A program made the position numbers and the translations under genes. The notes beneath the pieces were generated by a model. It did not search any database. It was not told where the DNA came from and saw only the letters and a list, made by a program, of their open reading frames with translations. From assembly GCF_001717465.1 (NCBI RefSeq), contig NZ_CP017074.1, positions 293,846 through 357,845 on the forward strand: 64,000 nt of DNA. The letters are read 5' to 3'. The stretch's first letter is position 1. Every line of letters begins with the position of its first letter. This DNA comes from Luteimonas sp. JM171. GTDB lineage: Bacteria > Pseudomonadota > Gammaproteobacteria > Xanthomonadales > Xanthomonadaceae. Of the stretch, positions 36,928-46,584 are shown in pieces.

Positions 36928-38994
36928 ATGAACCGCTCCCTCCTGTGCGTCGCGCTCGCGGCGGCGCTGATGCACGCGCCTGCCCTCGCCTCCCCGCTCG
37001 CTGCCGACGACACCGGCCCGCCGGAGAACGTGGTCGATTTCGATGCCATGGTGGTCACCGGCGTGGCCCCCAGCGTCGCGCTCACCTTCGTCACCGACCC
37101 ACGCCAGCCGCGCCAACCGGTGCCCGCCAGCGATGGCGCCGACTACCTCAAGACCATCCCCGGCTTCGGCGTGATCCGCGGTGGCGGTACCAACGGCGAT
37201 CCGGTGCTGCGCGGCATGTTCGGCTCGCGCCTGAACCTGCTGGCCGGCGACGGCGCGCTGGCCGGCGCTTGCCCCTCGCGCATGGACAACGCCATGTCCT
37301 ACATCTCGCCGGAAACCTGGGACGGACTGACCGTCATCAAGGGCCCGCAGACGGTGCTGTGGGGCGGCGGCGCGGCCGCCGGCACGGTACGCTTCGAACG
37401 CGACATCCCCTACTTCCCCGAGCCCGGCGTACAGGCGCGCGGCAGCGTGCTGGCCGGCAGCAGCGGCCGCAACGACCAGGTGCTGGACTTTGCTGGCGGC
37501 AACGAATCCTTCTACGGCCGGATCACCGCGAACCGCTCCGACTCGGACGACTACCAGGACGGCGACGGCAACCGCGTGCCTTCGGCATGGCTGAAGTGGA
37601 ACGCGGACGCGGCCATCGGCTGGACCCCGGATGCGGACACCATCCTCGAGGCCAGCTTCGGCCGCGGCGACGGCGAAGCCCGCTATGCCGGCCGCGGCAT
37701 GGACGGCTCGCAGTTCGACCGCACCAGCTTCGGGCTGCGCTTCGAGAAGGCGAACATGGAGGGCACGCTCAACGAGGTCCAGGCCAACCTGTACTACAAC
37801 GACATCGACCATGTGATGGACAACTACTCGCTGCGCGATCCGGATCCGGACGGCATGATGCCGATGCCGATGGCCAGCAACGTTGCCCATCGCACCGTCG
37901 GCGGGCGCGTCGCGTTGACCTGGCGGGGCCACCACTGGGACCTGACCGGCGGCATCGACGGCCGTGCCAGCAGGCACTCCCAGCGGCGCGGAACCGGCCG
38001 GGACGCCTATCTGGCACAGCCCTGGAACGTGGACGCGCGCTTCCGCCAGGCCGGCGCGTTCGCCGAACTGCACTGGCACCTGAGCGACCGCCACCACCTG
38101 ATCGGCGGCGCGCGGGTGGACCGCGCCGAAGCCGAGGACCGGCGCATGCATGCCGGCGGCGGCCATGGCGGTGGCACGATGCCGATGCCCAACCCGACGT
38201 TTGGGATGACCCGCAGCGAGACGCTGCCCTCGGCCTTCGTCCGCTACGAGCAGAACGTGCCCGATTCCAACCTGAGCTGGTACGCCGGCGTCGGCCACAC
38301 GGCGCGCATGCCGGACTATTGGGAACTGTTTTCACCCAACCACGGGCCGGACGCCGCGGCCAACGCCTTCGCCGGCGTGGACCCCGAGCGCACCACCCAG
38401 CTCGACCTGGGCCTGAACTACAAGGGTGAATCGGTCGACGCCTGGGTGTCGGTCTACGCCGGGCGGATGCGCGACTACATCCTGTTCGACTACGGCATGC
38501 ACGGCACCACCGCCGGCAACGCCGACGCCGACATCCGCGGCGGCGAGGCGGGCGTCGAGTGGACCCCGGCGGACAACTGGAAACTGGGCGGAAGCCTGGC
38601 CTACGCCTGGGGCGAGCTTGCGGACAGCGGCCAGCCGCTGCCGCAGATGACGCCGATAGAGGCGCGCCTGACGGTCGGCTACGACAACCGGCGCTGGAGC
38701 GCGGGCGCCCTGCTGCGGGTGGTGTCCAGCCAGGACCGGGTGAGCGAATCGCTGGGCAACGTGGTCGGGCGCGACCTTGGTCCCAGCGCCGGCTTCGCGG
38801 TGTTCTCGCTCAATGGCGGCTATCGCTTCAGCGAAGCGATGCAGCTGACCGCCGGCATCGACAACCTGTTCGACCGCAGCTACAGCGAGCACCTCAACCT
38901 GGCCGGCAACAGCGCCTTCGGCTATCCCGCCGACCCGGTGCGCATCAACGAACCCGGCCGCACCGGGTGGGTCAAGCTCAACCTGGAGTTCTGA
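36928..38994 (+). CDS. TonB-dependent copper receptor (OprC/NosA type)
   Basis: The product has 688 residues with a signal peptide ending about ...PALA and a TonB-box-like FDAMVVTG. A plug domain and a 22-strand-type barrel follow, ending in VKLNLEF with terminal Phe. The plug has Cys115-x3-Met119 (ACPSRMD), the copper-binding CxxxM pattern known from OprC, and the loops carry Met/His-rich stretches (MMPMPM, and MHAGGGHGGGTMPMPNP). It would import copper across the outer membrane for NirK, azurin and cbb3 oxidase. The ATG at 36928 is preferred over an upstream TTG. Confidence 0.9.
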   Translation: MNRSLLCVALAAALMHAPALASPLAADDTGPPENVVDFDAMVVTGVAPSVALTFVTDPRQPRQPVPASDGADYLKTIPGFGVIRGGGTNGDPVLRGMFGSRLNLLAGDGALAGACPSRMDNAMSYISPETWDGLTVIKGPQTVLWGGGAAAGTVRFERDIPYFPEPGVQARGSVLAGSSGRNDQVLDFAGGNESFYGRITANRSDSDDYQDGDGNRVPSAWLKWNADAAIGWTPDADTILEASFGRGDGEARYAGRGMDGSQFDRTSFGLRFEKANMEGTLNEVQANLYYNDIDHVMDNYSLRDPDPDGMMPMPMASNVAHRTVGGRVALTWRGHHWDLTGGIDGRASRHSQRRGTGRDAYLAQPWNVDARFRQAGAFAELHWHLSDRHHLIGGARVDRAEAEDRRMHAGGGHGGGTMPMPNPTFGMTRSETLPSAFVRYEQNVPDSNLSWYAGVGHTARMPDYWELFSPNHGPDAAANAFAGVDPERTTQLDLGLNYKGESVDAWVSVYAGRMRDYILFDYGMHGTTAGNADADIRGGEAGVEWTPADNWKLGGSLAYAWGELADSGQPLPQMTPIEARLTVGYDNRRWSAGALLRVVSSQDRVSESLGNVVGRDLGPSAGFAVFSLNGGYRFSEAMQLTAGIDNLFDRSYSEHLNLAGNSAFGYPADPVRINEPGRTGWVKLNLEF

Positions 38995-39005
38995 CCCCGC
39001 CCGTG

Positions 39006-39028
39006 GCGCCCCGCCATCGGTGGGGCGC
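39006..39028. terminator. Bidirectional hairpin between receptor gene and fabB
   Basis: GCGCCCC pairs with GGGGCGC around a nine-base loop. It is located 11 bases after the receptor stop and 42 bases from the convergent fabB stop. No long U-run follows. Confidence 0.55.
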
Positions 39029-39070
39029 TGCGGTACCGGCGTCGAAGCGCGCCATGCGCCGCCGGGGAGG

Positions 39071-40294
39071 TCAGGCGGGGCGGGCGAACACCAGGCTGGC
39101 GTTGGTGCCGCCAAAGCCGAAGCTGTTGGACATCACCGTGCGCAGCTCTGCGTCGCGGCTCTCGCGCACCACCGGGAAGTCTTCGGCCTTCGGATCCAGG
39201 GTCTCGATGTTGGCCGACCCGGCGATGAAGCCGCCGTGCATCATCAGCAGGCTGTAGATCGCCTCGTGCACGCTGGCCGCGCCCAGCGAGTGGCCGCTCA
39301 GGGCCTTGGTCGAGGACAGCGGCGGCAGCTTTTCGCCGAAGGCCTCGCGCACCGCCTCCAGCTCGACGATGTCGCCGGCCGGGGTCGAGGTGCCGTGGGT
39401 GTTGAGGTAGTCGATATCGCCCACCGGCGTGCCGTTCAGGCCCGCCAGCGCCGTGCGCATGCAGCGCACCGCGCCCTCGCCGGACGGCGCCACCATGTCG
39501 GCGCCGTCGGAGGTCACGCCGTAGCCCACCAGCTCGGCCAGGATCGGCGCGCCGCGCGCAACCGCGTGCTCGTAGTCCTCCAGCACCAGCATGCCGCCGC
39601 CGCCGGCGATCACGAAGCCGTCGCGGTCGGCGTCATACGGGCGCGAAGCGGTCAGCGGGCTGTCGTTGCGCTTCGTGGACAGCGCGCCCATGGCGTCGAA
39701 CTGCGCGGTCATCGCCCAGTGCAACTCCTCGCCGCCGCCGGCGATCACGATGTCCTGCGCGCCGTGGCGGATCAGGTCGGCGCCGGCGCCAATGCAGTGC
39801 GCCGAGGTGGCGCAGGCCGCCGACAGCGAGTAGCTCACGCCGCGGATGCCGAAGGCGGTCGACAGCGTCGCCGACACCGTGGAGCCCATCGAGCGGGGCA
39901 CCATGTACGGGCCCACCTTGCGCACGCCGCGGTTGCGCAGCAGGTCGGCGGTTTCCACCTGCCACTGCGGCGAACCGCCGCCCGAGCCGGCCACCAGGCC
40001 CGTGCGCTCGCAGCGCACCTGCGCATCGTCCAGGCCCGCGGCCGCGATGGCGTCACGGGCGGCCACGTACGCGTACGCCGCGGCGTCGCCCATGAAGCGC
40101 TTGAGCTTGCGGTCGATGGCGGCGGCCAGGTCGATCTCCGGCACGCCCGCCACCTGGCTGCGCAAGCCGAGCTCCTGGTATTCGGGGACGAACCGGATGC
40201 CGGCGCGGCTCTCGCGCAGCGACCTGGATACCGTGTCCAGATCATTGCCAAGGCAGGACACCACACCCATCCCGGTAACCACGACGCGACGCAT
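39071..40294 (-). CDS. fabB: 3-oxoacyl-ACP synthase I (FabB)
   Basis: The product has 407 residues of the KAS I/II fold. The start [13 protein letters not shown] is at the ATG at 40294, 2 bases after the fabA stop. The catalytic Cys lies in [12 protein letters not shown], with the two His in [11 protein letters not shown] and [12 protein letters not shown]. It elongates acyl chains, including the cis-unsaturated intermediate made by FabA, and so sets membrane unsaturation. The fabA-fabB pair identifies it as FabB rather than FabF. Confidence 0.96.
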   Translation of the reverse strand: MRRVVVTGMGVVSCLGNDLDTVSRSLRESRAGIRFVPEYQELGLRSQVAGVPEIDLAAAIDRKLKRFMGDAAAYAYVAARDAIAAAGLDDAQVRCERTGLVAGSGGGSPQWQVETADLLRNRGVRKVGPYMVPRSMGSTVSATLSTAFGIRGVSYSLSAACATSAHCIGAGADLIRHGAQDIVIAGGGEELHWAMTAQFDAMGALSTKRNDSPLTASRPYDADRDGFVIAGGGGMLVLEDYEHAVARGAPILAELVGYGVTSDGADMVAPSGEGAVRCMRTALAGLNGTPVGDIDYLNTHGTSTPAGDIVELEAVREAFGEKLPPLSSTKALSGHSLGAASVHEAIYSLLMMHGGFIAGSANIETLDPKAEDFPVVRESRDAELRTVMSNSFGFGGTNASLVFARPA

Positions 40295-40296
40295 TT

Positions 40297-40812
40297 CTAG
40301 AATCCCTTGGTGGAGGAGAACAGGCCCACGCGCAGGTCGGCGGCCAGGTAGATCTCGCGGCCGTCGACGAGCGTCCGGCCGTCGGCGATCACCAGGTCGA
40401 GCTTGCCGCGCATGGTGCGGCGGATGTCGATCTCGTAGCTCACCAGCTTTGCCGTCGGCAGCACCTGGCCGCTGAACTTCACCTGGCCCACGCCCAGCGC
40501 ACGGCCCAGGCCGGTGGCCCCAAGCCACGGCAGGTAGAAGCCGCACAGCTGCCACATCGCATCCAGGCCCAGGCACCCGGGCATCACCGGGTCGCCCTCG
40601 AAGTGGCAATCGAAGAACCACAGGTCCGGACGGATATCCAGCTCTGCGCGCAGTTCGCCCTTGCCGTAGCGCCCACCCTCGGTGGAGACATGGGTGATGC
40701 GATCGAACATCAGCATTGGCGGCGCGGGCAGCCGGGCGTTGCCGGGCCCGAACAGTTCACCGCGCGCGCAGGCGAGCAACTGCTCGTAGTCGTACGAGGA
40801 AGACTGGGTCAT
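40297..40812 (-). CDS. fabA: 3-hydroxydecanoyl-ACP dehydratase/isomerase (FabA)
   Basis: The product has 171 residues, matching E. coli FabA (172). The catalytic His is in [21 protein letters not shown], which also carries the Asp of the active site. It dehydrates 3-hydroxydecanoyl-ACP and isomerises the double bond to start unsaturated fatty acid synthesis in the cytoplasm. It is the first gene of a two-gene operon with fabB. Confidence 0.97.
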   Translation of the reverse strand: MTQSSSYDYEQLLACARGELFGPGNARLPAPPMLMFDRITHVSTEGGRYGKGELRAELDIRPDLWFFDCHFEGDPVMPGCLGLDAMWQLCGFYLPWLGATGLGRALGVGQVKFSGQVLPTAKLVSYEIDIRRTMRGKLDLVIADGRTLVDGREIYLAADLRVGLFSSTKGF

Positions 40813-40849
40813 GACATCCAGAACGTGGGGATTCCGTCTATTTTGCGTG

Positions 40850-40862
40850 TTTCAGCGTGAAA
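40850..40862 (-). promoter_or_regulatory. Possible operator upstream of fabA
   Basis: TTTCAGCGTGAAA is a perfect 5-3-5 inverted repeat, 38 bases upstream of the fabA ATG, in an AT-richer patch that includes AAAATAG. It could be bound by a fatty-acid regulator, but it does not match a site I can name. Confidence 0.3.
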
Positions 40863-40909
40863 ATGCCCGCCTGGGAGGCTGCCTGCCTTGCCCGCCCTGC
40901 CAGTGTCGC

Positions 40910-41584
40910 TCAGGCATAGCGGGTTGGATCCGGAACGCCGGCACCCGCGAAGCCCTGCGCGCGCAGCCTGCAGGCGTCGCAGCGCCCGCAGGCACGGCCG
41001 TCCAGATCGGCGCTGTAGCACGACACGGTGCTGGAAAAGTCCACGCCCAAACGCACGCCTTCGCGCACGATGCCGTCCTTGCCCAGCGCCATCAGCGGCG
41101 CATGCACGCGGATGCCCGCGCCTTCCACGCCCGCCTTCGTGGCCAGGTTGGCCAGCGCCTGGAAGGCGGCGATGAACTCCGGCCTGCAGTCGGGATAGCC
41201 GGAATAATCCACGGCGTTGACGCCGCAGAAGATGTCGGCCGCGCCCAGCACCTCGGCCCAGCCCAGGGCGATCGAAAGCATGATGGTGTTGCGCGCCGGC
41301 ACGTAGGTCACCGGGATGTCGCCCGGCGCATGCTCGCTGCCATCGGGCACCGCGATGTCGTCGGTGAGCGCCGAGCCGCCGATGCCGCGCAGGTCCACCG
41401 CCACCACCTTGTGCGCCACCGCGCCCTGCGCCCGCGCCACCCGCGCCGCAGCCTGCAGCTCGGAAGGATGGCGCTGGCCGTAGTCCACGCTCAGCGCATG
41501 CGCCGCAAACCCGCGCTCGCGGGCCATGGCCAGCACCACGGCCGAATCCATGCCGCCTGAAAGGAGTACCACCGCGTTCTTCAT
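40910..41584 (-). CDS. queC: 7-cyano-7-deazaguanine synthase QueC
   Basis: The product has 224 residues. The PP-loop SGGMDS is at residues 9-14, and the zinc-binding cysteines are in the C-terminal [21 protein letters not shown]. It converts carboxy-deazaguanine to preQ0 with ammonia and ATP, in queuosine synthesis. It follows queE with no gap (stop and start abut at 41584/41585). Confidence 0.96.
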   Translation of the reverse strand: MKNAVVLLSGGMDSAVVLAMARERGFAAHALSVDYGQRHPSELQAAARVARAQGAVAHKVVAVDLRGIGGSALTDDIAVPDGSEHAPGDIPVTYVPARNTIMLSIALGWAEVLGAADIFCGVNAVDYSGYPDCRPEFIAAFQALANLATKAGVEGAGIRVHAPLMALGKDGIVREGVRLGVDFSSTVSCYSADLDGRACGRCDACRLRAQGFAGAGVPDPTRYA

Positions 41585-42274
41585 CTAGCGTCCCGGCTCG
41601 TCGTTCCAGAGGATCTTGTGCAGCTGCAGCTGGAACCGCACCGGCAGGCGGTCGGCGACGATCCAGTCGGCCAGCTCGCGCGCGCCCAGCTGGTCCTTGC
41701 TGGGTGAGAACAGCACATCGCAGCGGGTGGTGATTCTGTGCCGGGCAACGACCCCGCGCGCCCAGTCGTAGTCCTCGCGCCCGCACAGCACGAACTTGAC
41801 CTGGTCGTGGGGCGTGAGCAGGGCGATGTTCTCCCACAGGTTGCGATGGGCCTCGCCCGAAGCCGGGGTCTTGATGTCGAGCACCCGACTGACCCGCGGA
41901 TCGGCCTGGCCGATGTCGATTGCCCCGGAAGTTTCCAGGGAGACCGCATATCCGGCATCGCACAGCCGCCGCAGCAGCTCCGCGCAGCGCTTCTGGGCCA
42001 GCGGCTCGCCGCCGGTGACGCAGACGTGGCGCACGCCGTGGCGGGCCACCTCGGCCAGGATGCCGTCGATCGTCCACCACTCACCCCCCTGGAACGCGTA
42101 GGCGGTATCGCAGTACTGGCAGCGGAGCGGACACCCGGTCAGGCGCACGAACACCGTGGGCCAGCCGGCATCGCGGGCCTCGCCCTGCAGCGACAGGAAA
42201 ATCTCGGTGATGCGGAGCCGGTCGGCCGCGGACGCGGCATCGGTACCGGCCGCGTGGGGGACGGCGGCGTTCAT
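41585..42274 (-). CDS. queE: 7-carboxy-7-deazaguanine synthase QueE
   Basis: The product has 229 residues of a small radical-SAM enzyme. The cluster cysteines are in CPLRCQYCDTAYAF, and the SAM-binding GGEP motif in CVTGGEPLAQ. The N-terminus has the substrate motif ITEIFLSLQGEARDAGWPTVFVRLTGC. It rearranges carboxy-tetrahydropterin to carboxy-deazaguanine, the step before QueC. Confidence 0.96.
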   Translation of the reverse strand: MNAAVPHAAGTDAASAADRLRITEIFLSLQGEARDAGWPTVFVRLTGCPLRCQYCDTAYAFQGGEWWTIDGILAEVARHGVRHVCVTGGEPLAQKRCAELLRRLCDAGYAVSLETSGAIDIGQADPRVSRVLDIKTPASGEAHRNLWENIALLTPHDQVKFVLCGREDYDWARGVVARHRITTRCDVLFSPSKDQLGARELADWIVADRLPVRFQLQLHKILWNDEPGR

Positions 42275-42319
42275 GGCGCTATTGTAGACGGCCAGGGCAC
42301 GCGCCCGGCCGGTCCTGCC

Positions 42320-43117
42320 TCAGCGGAGCCTGGAGAGCCGGATCACGCGCAGGCGGTCGTCGGCGGTCACCGCGGCGTCACTGCCCGGATAGCGCTCCAC
42401 CACGGCGGCCAGGGTCTGCTCGGCGGCATCGAGCTGCTGGCGGCCGAACTGCGACAGGCCGACCTTGAGCAGCGCGCGCGGCGCGCGGGAATCCTCGGGA
42501 AACTGCTCGATCAGCGCCTCGAACTGGCGCTGGGCGCGCTCGTAGTCCTCGAGCACGTAGAAGCTCTCACCCAGCCAATAGTGCGCGTTCGGCGCCAGGT
42601 TTCCGGATGGATGGACCTGCAGGAACTGCTCGAACAGATCCGCCGCGCGCTCATATTCACCCGCGCGCAAGGCGCTGAAGGCAACTTCGTAAGCTGCCCG
42701 CTCGTCGGGATCCTGCGCGGGGCTGGCGCGTGGGGCGGGCGCATCGGCACCCGCTGTCGAGTCCGGCACGGGCACCGGCAGGCCGTCGCCATCGCCGTCC
42801 GGGTCCGGGAGCGCCGGCGCGGGCATGCCGCCCTCGAGCCGGTTGAGCCGGCCGTCGGCATCCAGGTACTGGGCGCGGGAGGTCTCCCGCAGCTGTTCCA
42901 GGCCGTGCTGCAGCTCTTCGATCTGCGAGCGCAGGGACACGACCTCGCGCCGCAGTTCATTGACCTGCTCCAGCAGGTCCACATTGCTGCTGCGCGACAT
43001 CGATTCCTGCCGCTCCAGCGCGGCAACGCGGTCAGCCAGGCTTGCGCGCTGGGCAGACGCGGGTGCGGCGGCCACCAGGGCCGCCGCAACCGTGATTGGA
43101 ACAATCAGCTTGAGCAT
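42320..43117 (-). CDS. cpoB: Cell division coordinator CpoB (YbgF)
   Basis: The product has 265 residues: a signal peptide ending ...APASAQ, a coiled coil (about residues 25-85, LADRVAALERQESMSRS... and ELRREVVSLRSQIEELQ) that trimerises in known homologues, a Pro/Ala/Asp-rich linker, and TPR repeats (about 140-265). In the periplasm it links Tol-Pal to PBP1B during septal constriction. It is the last gene of the tol-pal operon, 25 bases after pal. Confidence 0.95.
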   Translation of the reverse strand: MLKLIVPITVAAALVAAAPASAQRASLADRVAALERQESMSRSSNVDLLEQVNELRREVVSLRSQIEELQHGLEQLRETSRAQYLDADGRLNRLEGGMPAPALPDPDGDGDGLPVPVPDSTAGADAPAPRASPAQDPDERAAYEVAFSALRAGEYERAADLFEQFLQVHPSGNLAPNAHYWLGESFYVLEDYERAQRQFEALIEQFPEDSRAPRALLKVGLSQFGRQQLDAAEQTLAAVVERYPGSDAAVTADDRLRVIRLSRLR

Positions 43118-43142
43118 CGGATGCTACTGCTGCGACGCCGGA

Positions 43143-43655
43143 TCAGCGCGCCGTGTAGACGATTTCCACCCGGCGGTTGCGCGCCCAGCAGTCCTCGCTG
43201 GAGTCAGTGCACTGCGGGCGCTCTTCGCCGTAGCTGACCACGGTGAGCTGGTTGCCCGAGCCACCATTGGCCTGCAGGGCCGAGGAGACCGAGTTGCCGC
43301 GGCGCTCGCCCAGGCCGAGGTTGTAGTCGCGGCTGCCGCGCTCGTCGGCGTGGCCTTCCAGGGTGATGCGCGAGGACGGGCGGTCACGCAGGTACTTGGC
43401 GTGGCAGGCCATCTGCGCCTGGAACTCCGGACGCAGGGTTTCCTGGTCGAAGTCGAAGTAGATCACCCGCTGGCGCAGGCAGGCGTCGGTATCCAGGTCT
43501 TCCGGGCCGAACACGCCGGTGGTCGGCGCCGGCTCGGTGGTGGTCGGCGGGGTGGTCGGCGGCGGCGGCGGAGCCTCCTCCTGCACCTGTCGGGCACAGC
43601 CGACAAACATCAAGCACAGCGCAGCGGCAAGCAGGACTCGGTTGGTGGTCTTCAT
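43143..43655 (-). CDS. pal: Peptidoglycan-associated lipoprotein Pal
   Basis: The product has 170 residues. The lipobox FVGC gives the lipidated Cys20. A proline/threonine-rich linker is followed by an OmpA-type domain (VIYFDFDQETL, LEGHADERGSRDYNLGLGERRG, NRRVEIVYT). Pal anchors the outer membrane to peptidoglycan and works with TolB. Confidence 0.97.
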   Translation of the reverse strand: MKTTNRVLLAAALCLMFVGCARQVQEEAPPPPPTTPPTTTEPAPTTGVFGPEDLDTDACLRQRVIYFDFDQETLRPEFQAQMACHAKYLRDRPSSRITLEGHADERGSRDYNLGLGERRGNSVSSALQANGGSGNQLTVVSYGEERPQCTDSSEDCWARNRRVEIVYTAR

Positions 43656-43717
43656 CTCGTCGATCCCTAATTGTTGAACTCAATGTTCAGATTGATGGAA
43701 ACATTGTGGAGACGGCG

Positions 43718-45034
43718 TCAGCGTGGTTCCCGGAAAGGCCCCCAGGCCGGCTCCCGCACATCCCCATCGGCAAGCACCAGGCGCTGGCGCACGCGCCCGT
43801 CGGACGAAACGGCATACAACACCCCTCGCCGTCCCTCGCGCGCCGCGTACAGGATCATGCTGGCGTTCGGTGCGAAACTCGGCGACTCGTCGAGTGAACC
43901 GGGCGACAGCGTGGACCACCGCGGCGTGCCGAGGCTGCGATCCAGCACCGCGATACGGTACACGTTGCCCGCACCTTGCGCTACGGCAATCTTCTGTCCG
44001 TCGAAGGAAATGTCCGGATCGGAATTGTAGCTGCCCTGGAAGGTGACACGGCTTTCGCCGCCACCGCCGGCCGGCACCTGGTACACCTGCGGACGCCCGC
44101 CGCGGTCGGAAGTGAAGTACACCGTGTTGCCATCCGGGCTCCACGCCGGCGAGGTGTCGATGCCGAAGTGGTTGGTCAGCCGGGTCAGCGCCTTGCTGCC
44201 CAGGTCCATCACGTAGATCTCCGGATTGCCGCTGCGCGAGAGGGTCAGCGCGAGCCGGCTGCCATCGGGCGAGAACGCCGGCGAGGCGTTGATGCCCCGG
44301 AAGCTGGAAACCAGCTCGCGCGCGCCGCTGGAGATGTCCTGGATGTAGATCGCCGAGTTGCCCTGCTCGAAGCTCACGTAGGCCAGGCGGCTGCCGTCGG
44401 GGCTCCAGGCAGGCGAGAGCAGCGGCTCGTTGGAACGCACCACCGTCTGCGGGTTGTGGCCATCGGAGTCGGCCACGATCAGCGCGTAGCGCGCGCTCTC
44501 GCCGGCGCCGGTCTGGGTGACGTAGGCGATCCGGGTCCAGAACGCGCCGCGCACGCCCAGGATGGCCTCGTAGATCGCGTCCGACATCTGGTGTGCCACG
44601 TCGCGCATGGCGCCGGCGCGAGCGGTCATGGCCATGCCCAGGATGCGCTCCTGCTTGGCCACGTCGAACAGCTCGTACTCGACGCGGTAGCCGCCGCCCG
44701 CATCCAGCACCCGGCCCACCACCAGGAAGTCCTGCCGCAGCATGCGCCAGGTGGGGTACTGGACCTCGGAGCCGCGGGTGGGGCGCTCGACGATGTCGCG
44801 CTCGGGCAGCGTGCGGAACTGGCCGGAGCGGTCGAGGTTGGCGCGGATCACCGCAGCCACGTCGGTGTCGGGCGCCGTCGCCGAGCCTTCGTACGGCATC
44901 GGCACCACCGCAATCGGCAGCGCCGACGCATGCCCGCCCACGATATCGATCTCCAGGCCCTGCTGCTGCGCGGCAGCGGCCACGGGCAGGAGCAGCGCGA
45001 ACAGCGCAAGGAAGCAACGGATCATCGGTTTCAT
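43718..45034 (-). CDS. tolB: Tol-Pal system periplasmic protein TolB
   Basis: The product has 438 residues from the ATG at 45034; an ATG two codons upstream (45040) is also possible. It has a signal peptide (FLALFALLLPVAAAAQ), an N-terminal alpha/beta domain (residues about 25-165) and a six-bladed beta-propeller with repeated SPAWSPDG / DISFDG blade motifs. TolB binds Pal and TolA in the periplasm. It lies 90 bases after tolA. Confidence 0.96.
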   Translation of the reverse strand: MKPMIRCFLALFALLLPVAAAAQQQGLEIDIVGGHASALPIAVVPMPYEGSATAPDTDVAAVIRANLDRSGQFRTLPERDIVERPTRGSEVQYPTWRMLRQDFLVVGRVLDAGGGYRVEYELFDVAKQERILGMAMTARAGAMRDVAHQMSDAIYEAILGVRGAFWTRIAYVTQTGAGESARYALIVADSDGHNPQTVVRSNEPLLSPAWSPDGSRLAYVSFEQGNSAIYIQDISSGARELVSSFRGINASPAFSPDGSRLALTLSRSGNPEIYVMDLGSKALTRLTNHFGIDTSPAWSPDGNTVYFTSDRGGRPQVYQVPAGGGGESRVTFQGSYNSDPDISFDGQKIAVAQGAGNVYRIAVLDRSLGTPRWSTLSPGSLDESPSFAPNASMILYAAREGRRGVLYAVSSDGRVRQRLVLADGDVREPAWGPFREPR

Positions 45035-45124
45035 CGTCATACCCGGAGTTGGAAGGAGATGGCCTGCAACGCTACAGCTTGGCCGCAGCACGTGGAGGGC
45101 GGATGAACGGCGCCATAGCCGCGC

Positions 45125-46081
45125 CTACCGGTCCTGTGCGGTGAAGTTGAGATTGAGGCGGCGGTTGAAAACGGATTCGAAGCCGGCGTAGGGCAGCGGC
45201 TCGGCACGCCGCACCGCGGCCTCGACCGAGCGCCGGCCCAGTGCGTCATAGGGACAGGAGCTGTCGAACTCGACGCTCATCACCTGTCCGCCGGGAAGCT
45301 GGGTAATGTAGATCCGGCAGCGCTGGCCCAGCGGCACGTTGTCAGGGCGGGTCCAGTTGCGGGCAATCGCTTCCTGCAGCGCAGCGGCATAGCGGGCGGC
45401 CAGGTCGCTGTCGCCGCCGGGCGACCCCGGCGTGGGATTGGCGGACGATCCGGAATCGGCCTGCTCGGCCTGGCGGTCACGCGCCGCCGCGATCTGCTGC
45501 AGCTTGCGTTCGGCCTCTTCCTCCTCGCGCCGCAGGCGCTCCCGCTCCGCGCGCAGCTTCTTCAGTTCTTCCTCGCGCTGCTGGCGGGCGAGGCGCCGCT
45601 TCTGCTCGGCCTCTTCCTGCGCCTGGCGCTCTTCCAGTTCTATCTGCTCCTGGCGGCGGCGCTCCTCCTGTTCGCGCTCGGCGGCAAGCTCGGACTCCGA
45701 ATCGGCGCGCGCCGCGTCCTGGTCAACGACGTCCGGCTCCGGGATCCGCTCCTGCGGCGCCGGCTGCGGCTCCACCGGCGCATCTTCGGGCACGGGTTCG
45801 GGCAGCGGCTGCGGCGGCGGCACGGTTTCCTCCTCCACCGGCTCAGGCTCAGGCTCCGGCGGAGGGGGCGGCAACGGCTCGGGGGTCTCGGCCAGGGCCC
45901 GCTGCGCGGCCGGAGACAGCGCGTCGGCGTCCACCAGCTCAGCGCTGATCGGCAGGCCGGCGGCCTGCGGCGCGGCGCTCCGGGTCCAGTACATGCCAAG
46001 GAACACCAGGCCGAACAGCAGCACGTGCAGCAGCAGCGCCAGCACCACGGCCTGGGCGGTATCGGCACGCGCCTCGCGCAT
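45125..46081 (-). CDS. tolA: Tol-Pal system protein TolA
   Basis: The product has 318 residues: one N-terminal membrane helix (about 11-31), a long Pro/Glu-rich part, a charged helical region of Glu/Arg/Gln repeats (about 125-205), a Gly/Ser linker, and the C-terminal TolA/TonB-like domain (about 225-318, with CRIYITQLPGGQVMSVEF). It spans the periplasm and transmits TolQR energy to TolB and Pal. The ATG directly abuts the tolR stop. Confidence 0.95.
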   Translation of the reverse strand: MREARADTAQAVVLALLLHVLLFGLVFLGMYWTRSAAPQAAGLPISAELVDADALSPAAQRALAETPEPLPPPPPEPEPEPVEEETVPPPQPLPEPVPEDAPVEPQPAPQERIPEPDVVDQDAARADSESELAAEREQEERRRQEQIELEERQAQEEAEQKRRLARQQREEELKKLRAERERLRREEEEAERKLQQIAAARDRQAEQADSGSSANPTPGSPGGDSDLAARYAAALQEAIARNWTRPDNVPLGQRCRIYITQLPGGQVMSVEFDSSCPYDALGRRSVEAAVRRAEPLPYAGFESVFNRRLNLNFTAQDR

Positions 46082-46519
46082 TTACTCGGCGCCCTCCGCC
46101 GGACGGCTGATCAGGCTCACCCGGGTCACGCCCGCCTGGTTGATCGCATCGATCGCGCGGATCACGTGCTGGTAGCTGGCGTCGCGGTCGCCGTTGACCA
46201 GCACGCTCGCGTCCGGGTTCTGGTTGTGGATGGCCTGCAGGCGCTCGCGCAGCTGGGCCACGTCGACCATGCGGTTGTCGTTCTCGATCATCAGGCCGAG
46301 CGAGCCATCGGGATAGACGCTCACCACCACAGGATCCTGCGGCGAACCCAGCGAGCGGGCCTCCGAATCGGGCAGGTTGACCTGGGTGCCGAGGTTCAGC
46401 AGCGGCGCGGTGACCATGAAGATGATCAGCAACACCAGCATCACGTCGATGTAGGGAACGACGTTGATCTCGTTCTTGAGCTTGCGCCGGTGGCGGCGGC
46501 GGGTGGAGATGACCGACAT
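46082..46519 (-). CDS. tolR: Tol-Pal system protein TolR
   Basis: The product has 145 residues of the ExbD/TolR family. One membrane helix (about 18-40) contains the conserved Asp in PYIDVMLVLLIIFMVTAPL, followed by a periplasmic dimer domain. With TolQ it forms the proton-driven motor. Confidence 0.96.
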   Translation of the reverse strand: MSVISTRRRHRRKLKNEINVVPYIDVMLVLLIIFMVTAPLLNLGTQVNLPDSEARSLGSPQDPVVVSVYPDGSLGLMIENDNRMVDVAQLRERLQAIHNQNPDASVLVNGDRDASYQHVIRAIDAINQAGVTRVSLISRPAEGAE

Positions 46520-46584
46520 GGGGACTCCGAGCTTGCGGTGCGATCAGGCGGACGGGGAGCGGACGGGGCCGGGGCCCGGCGCCG

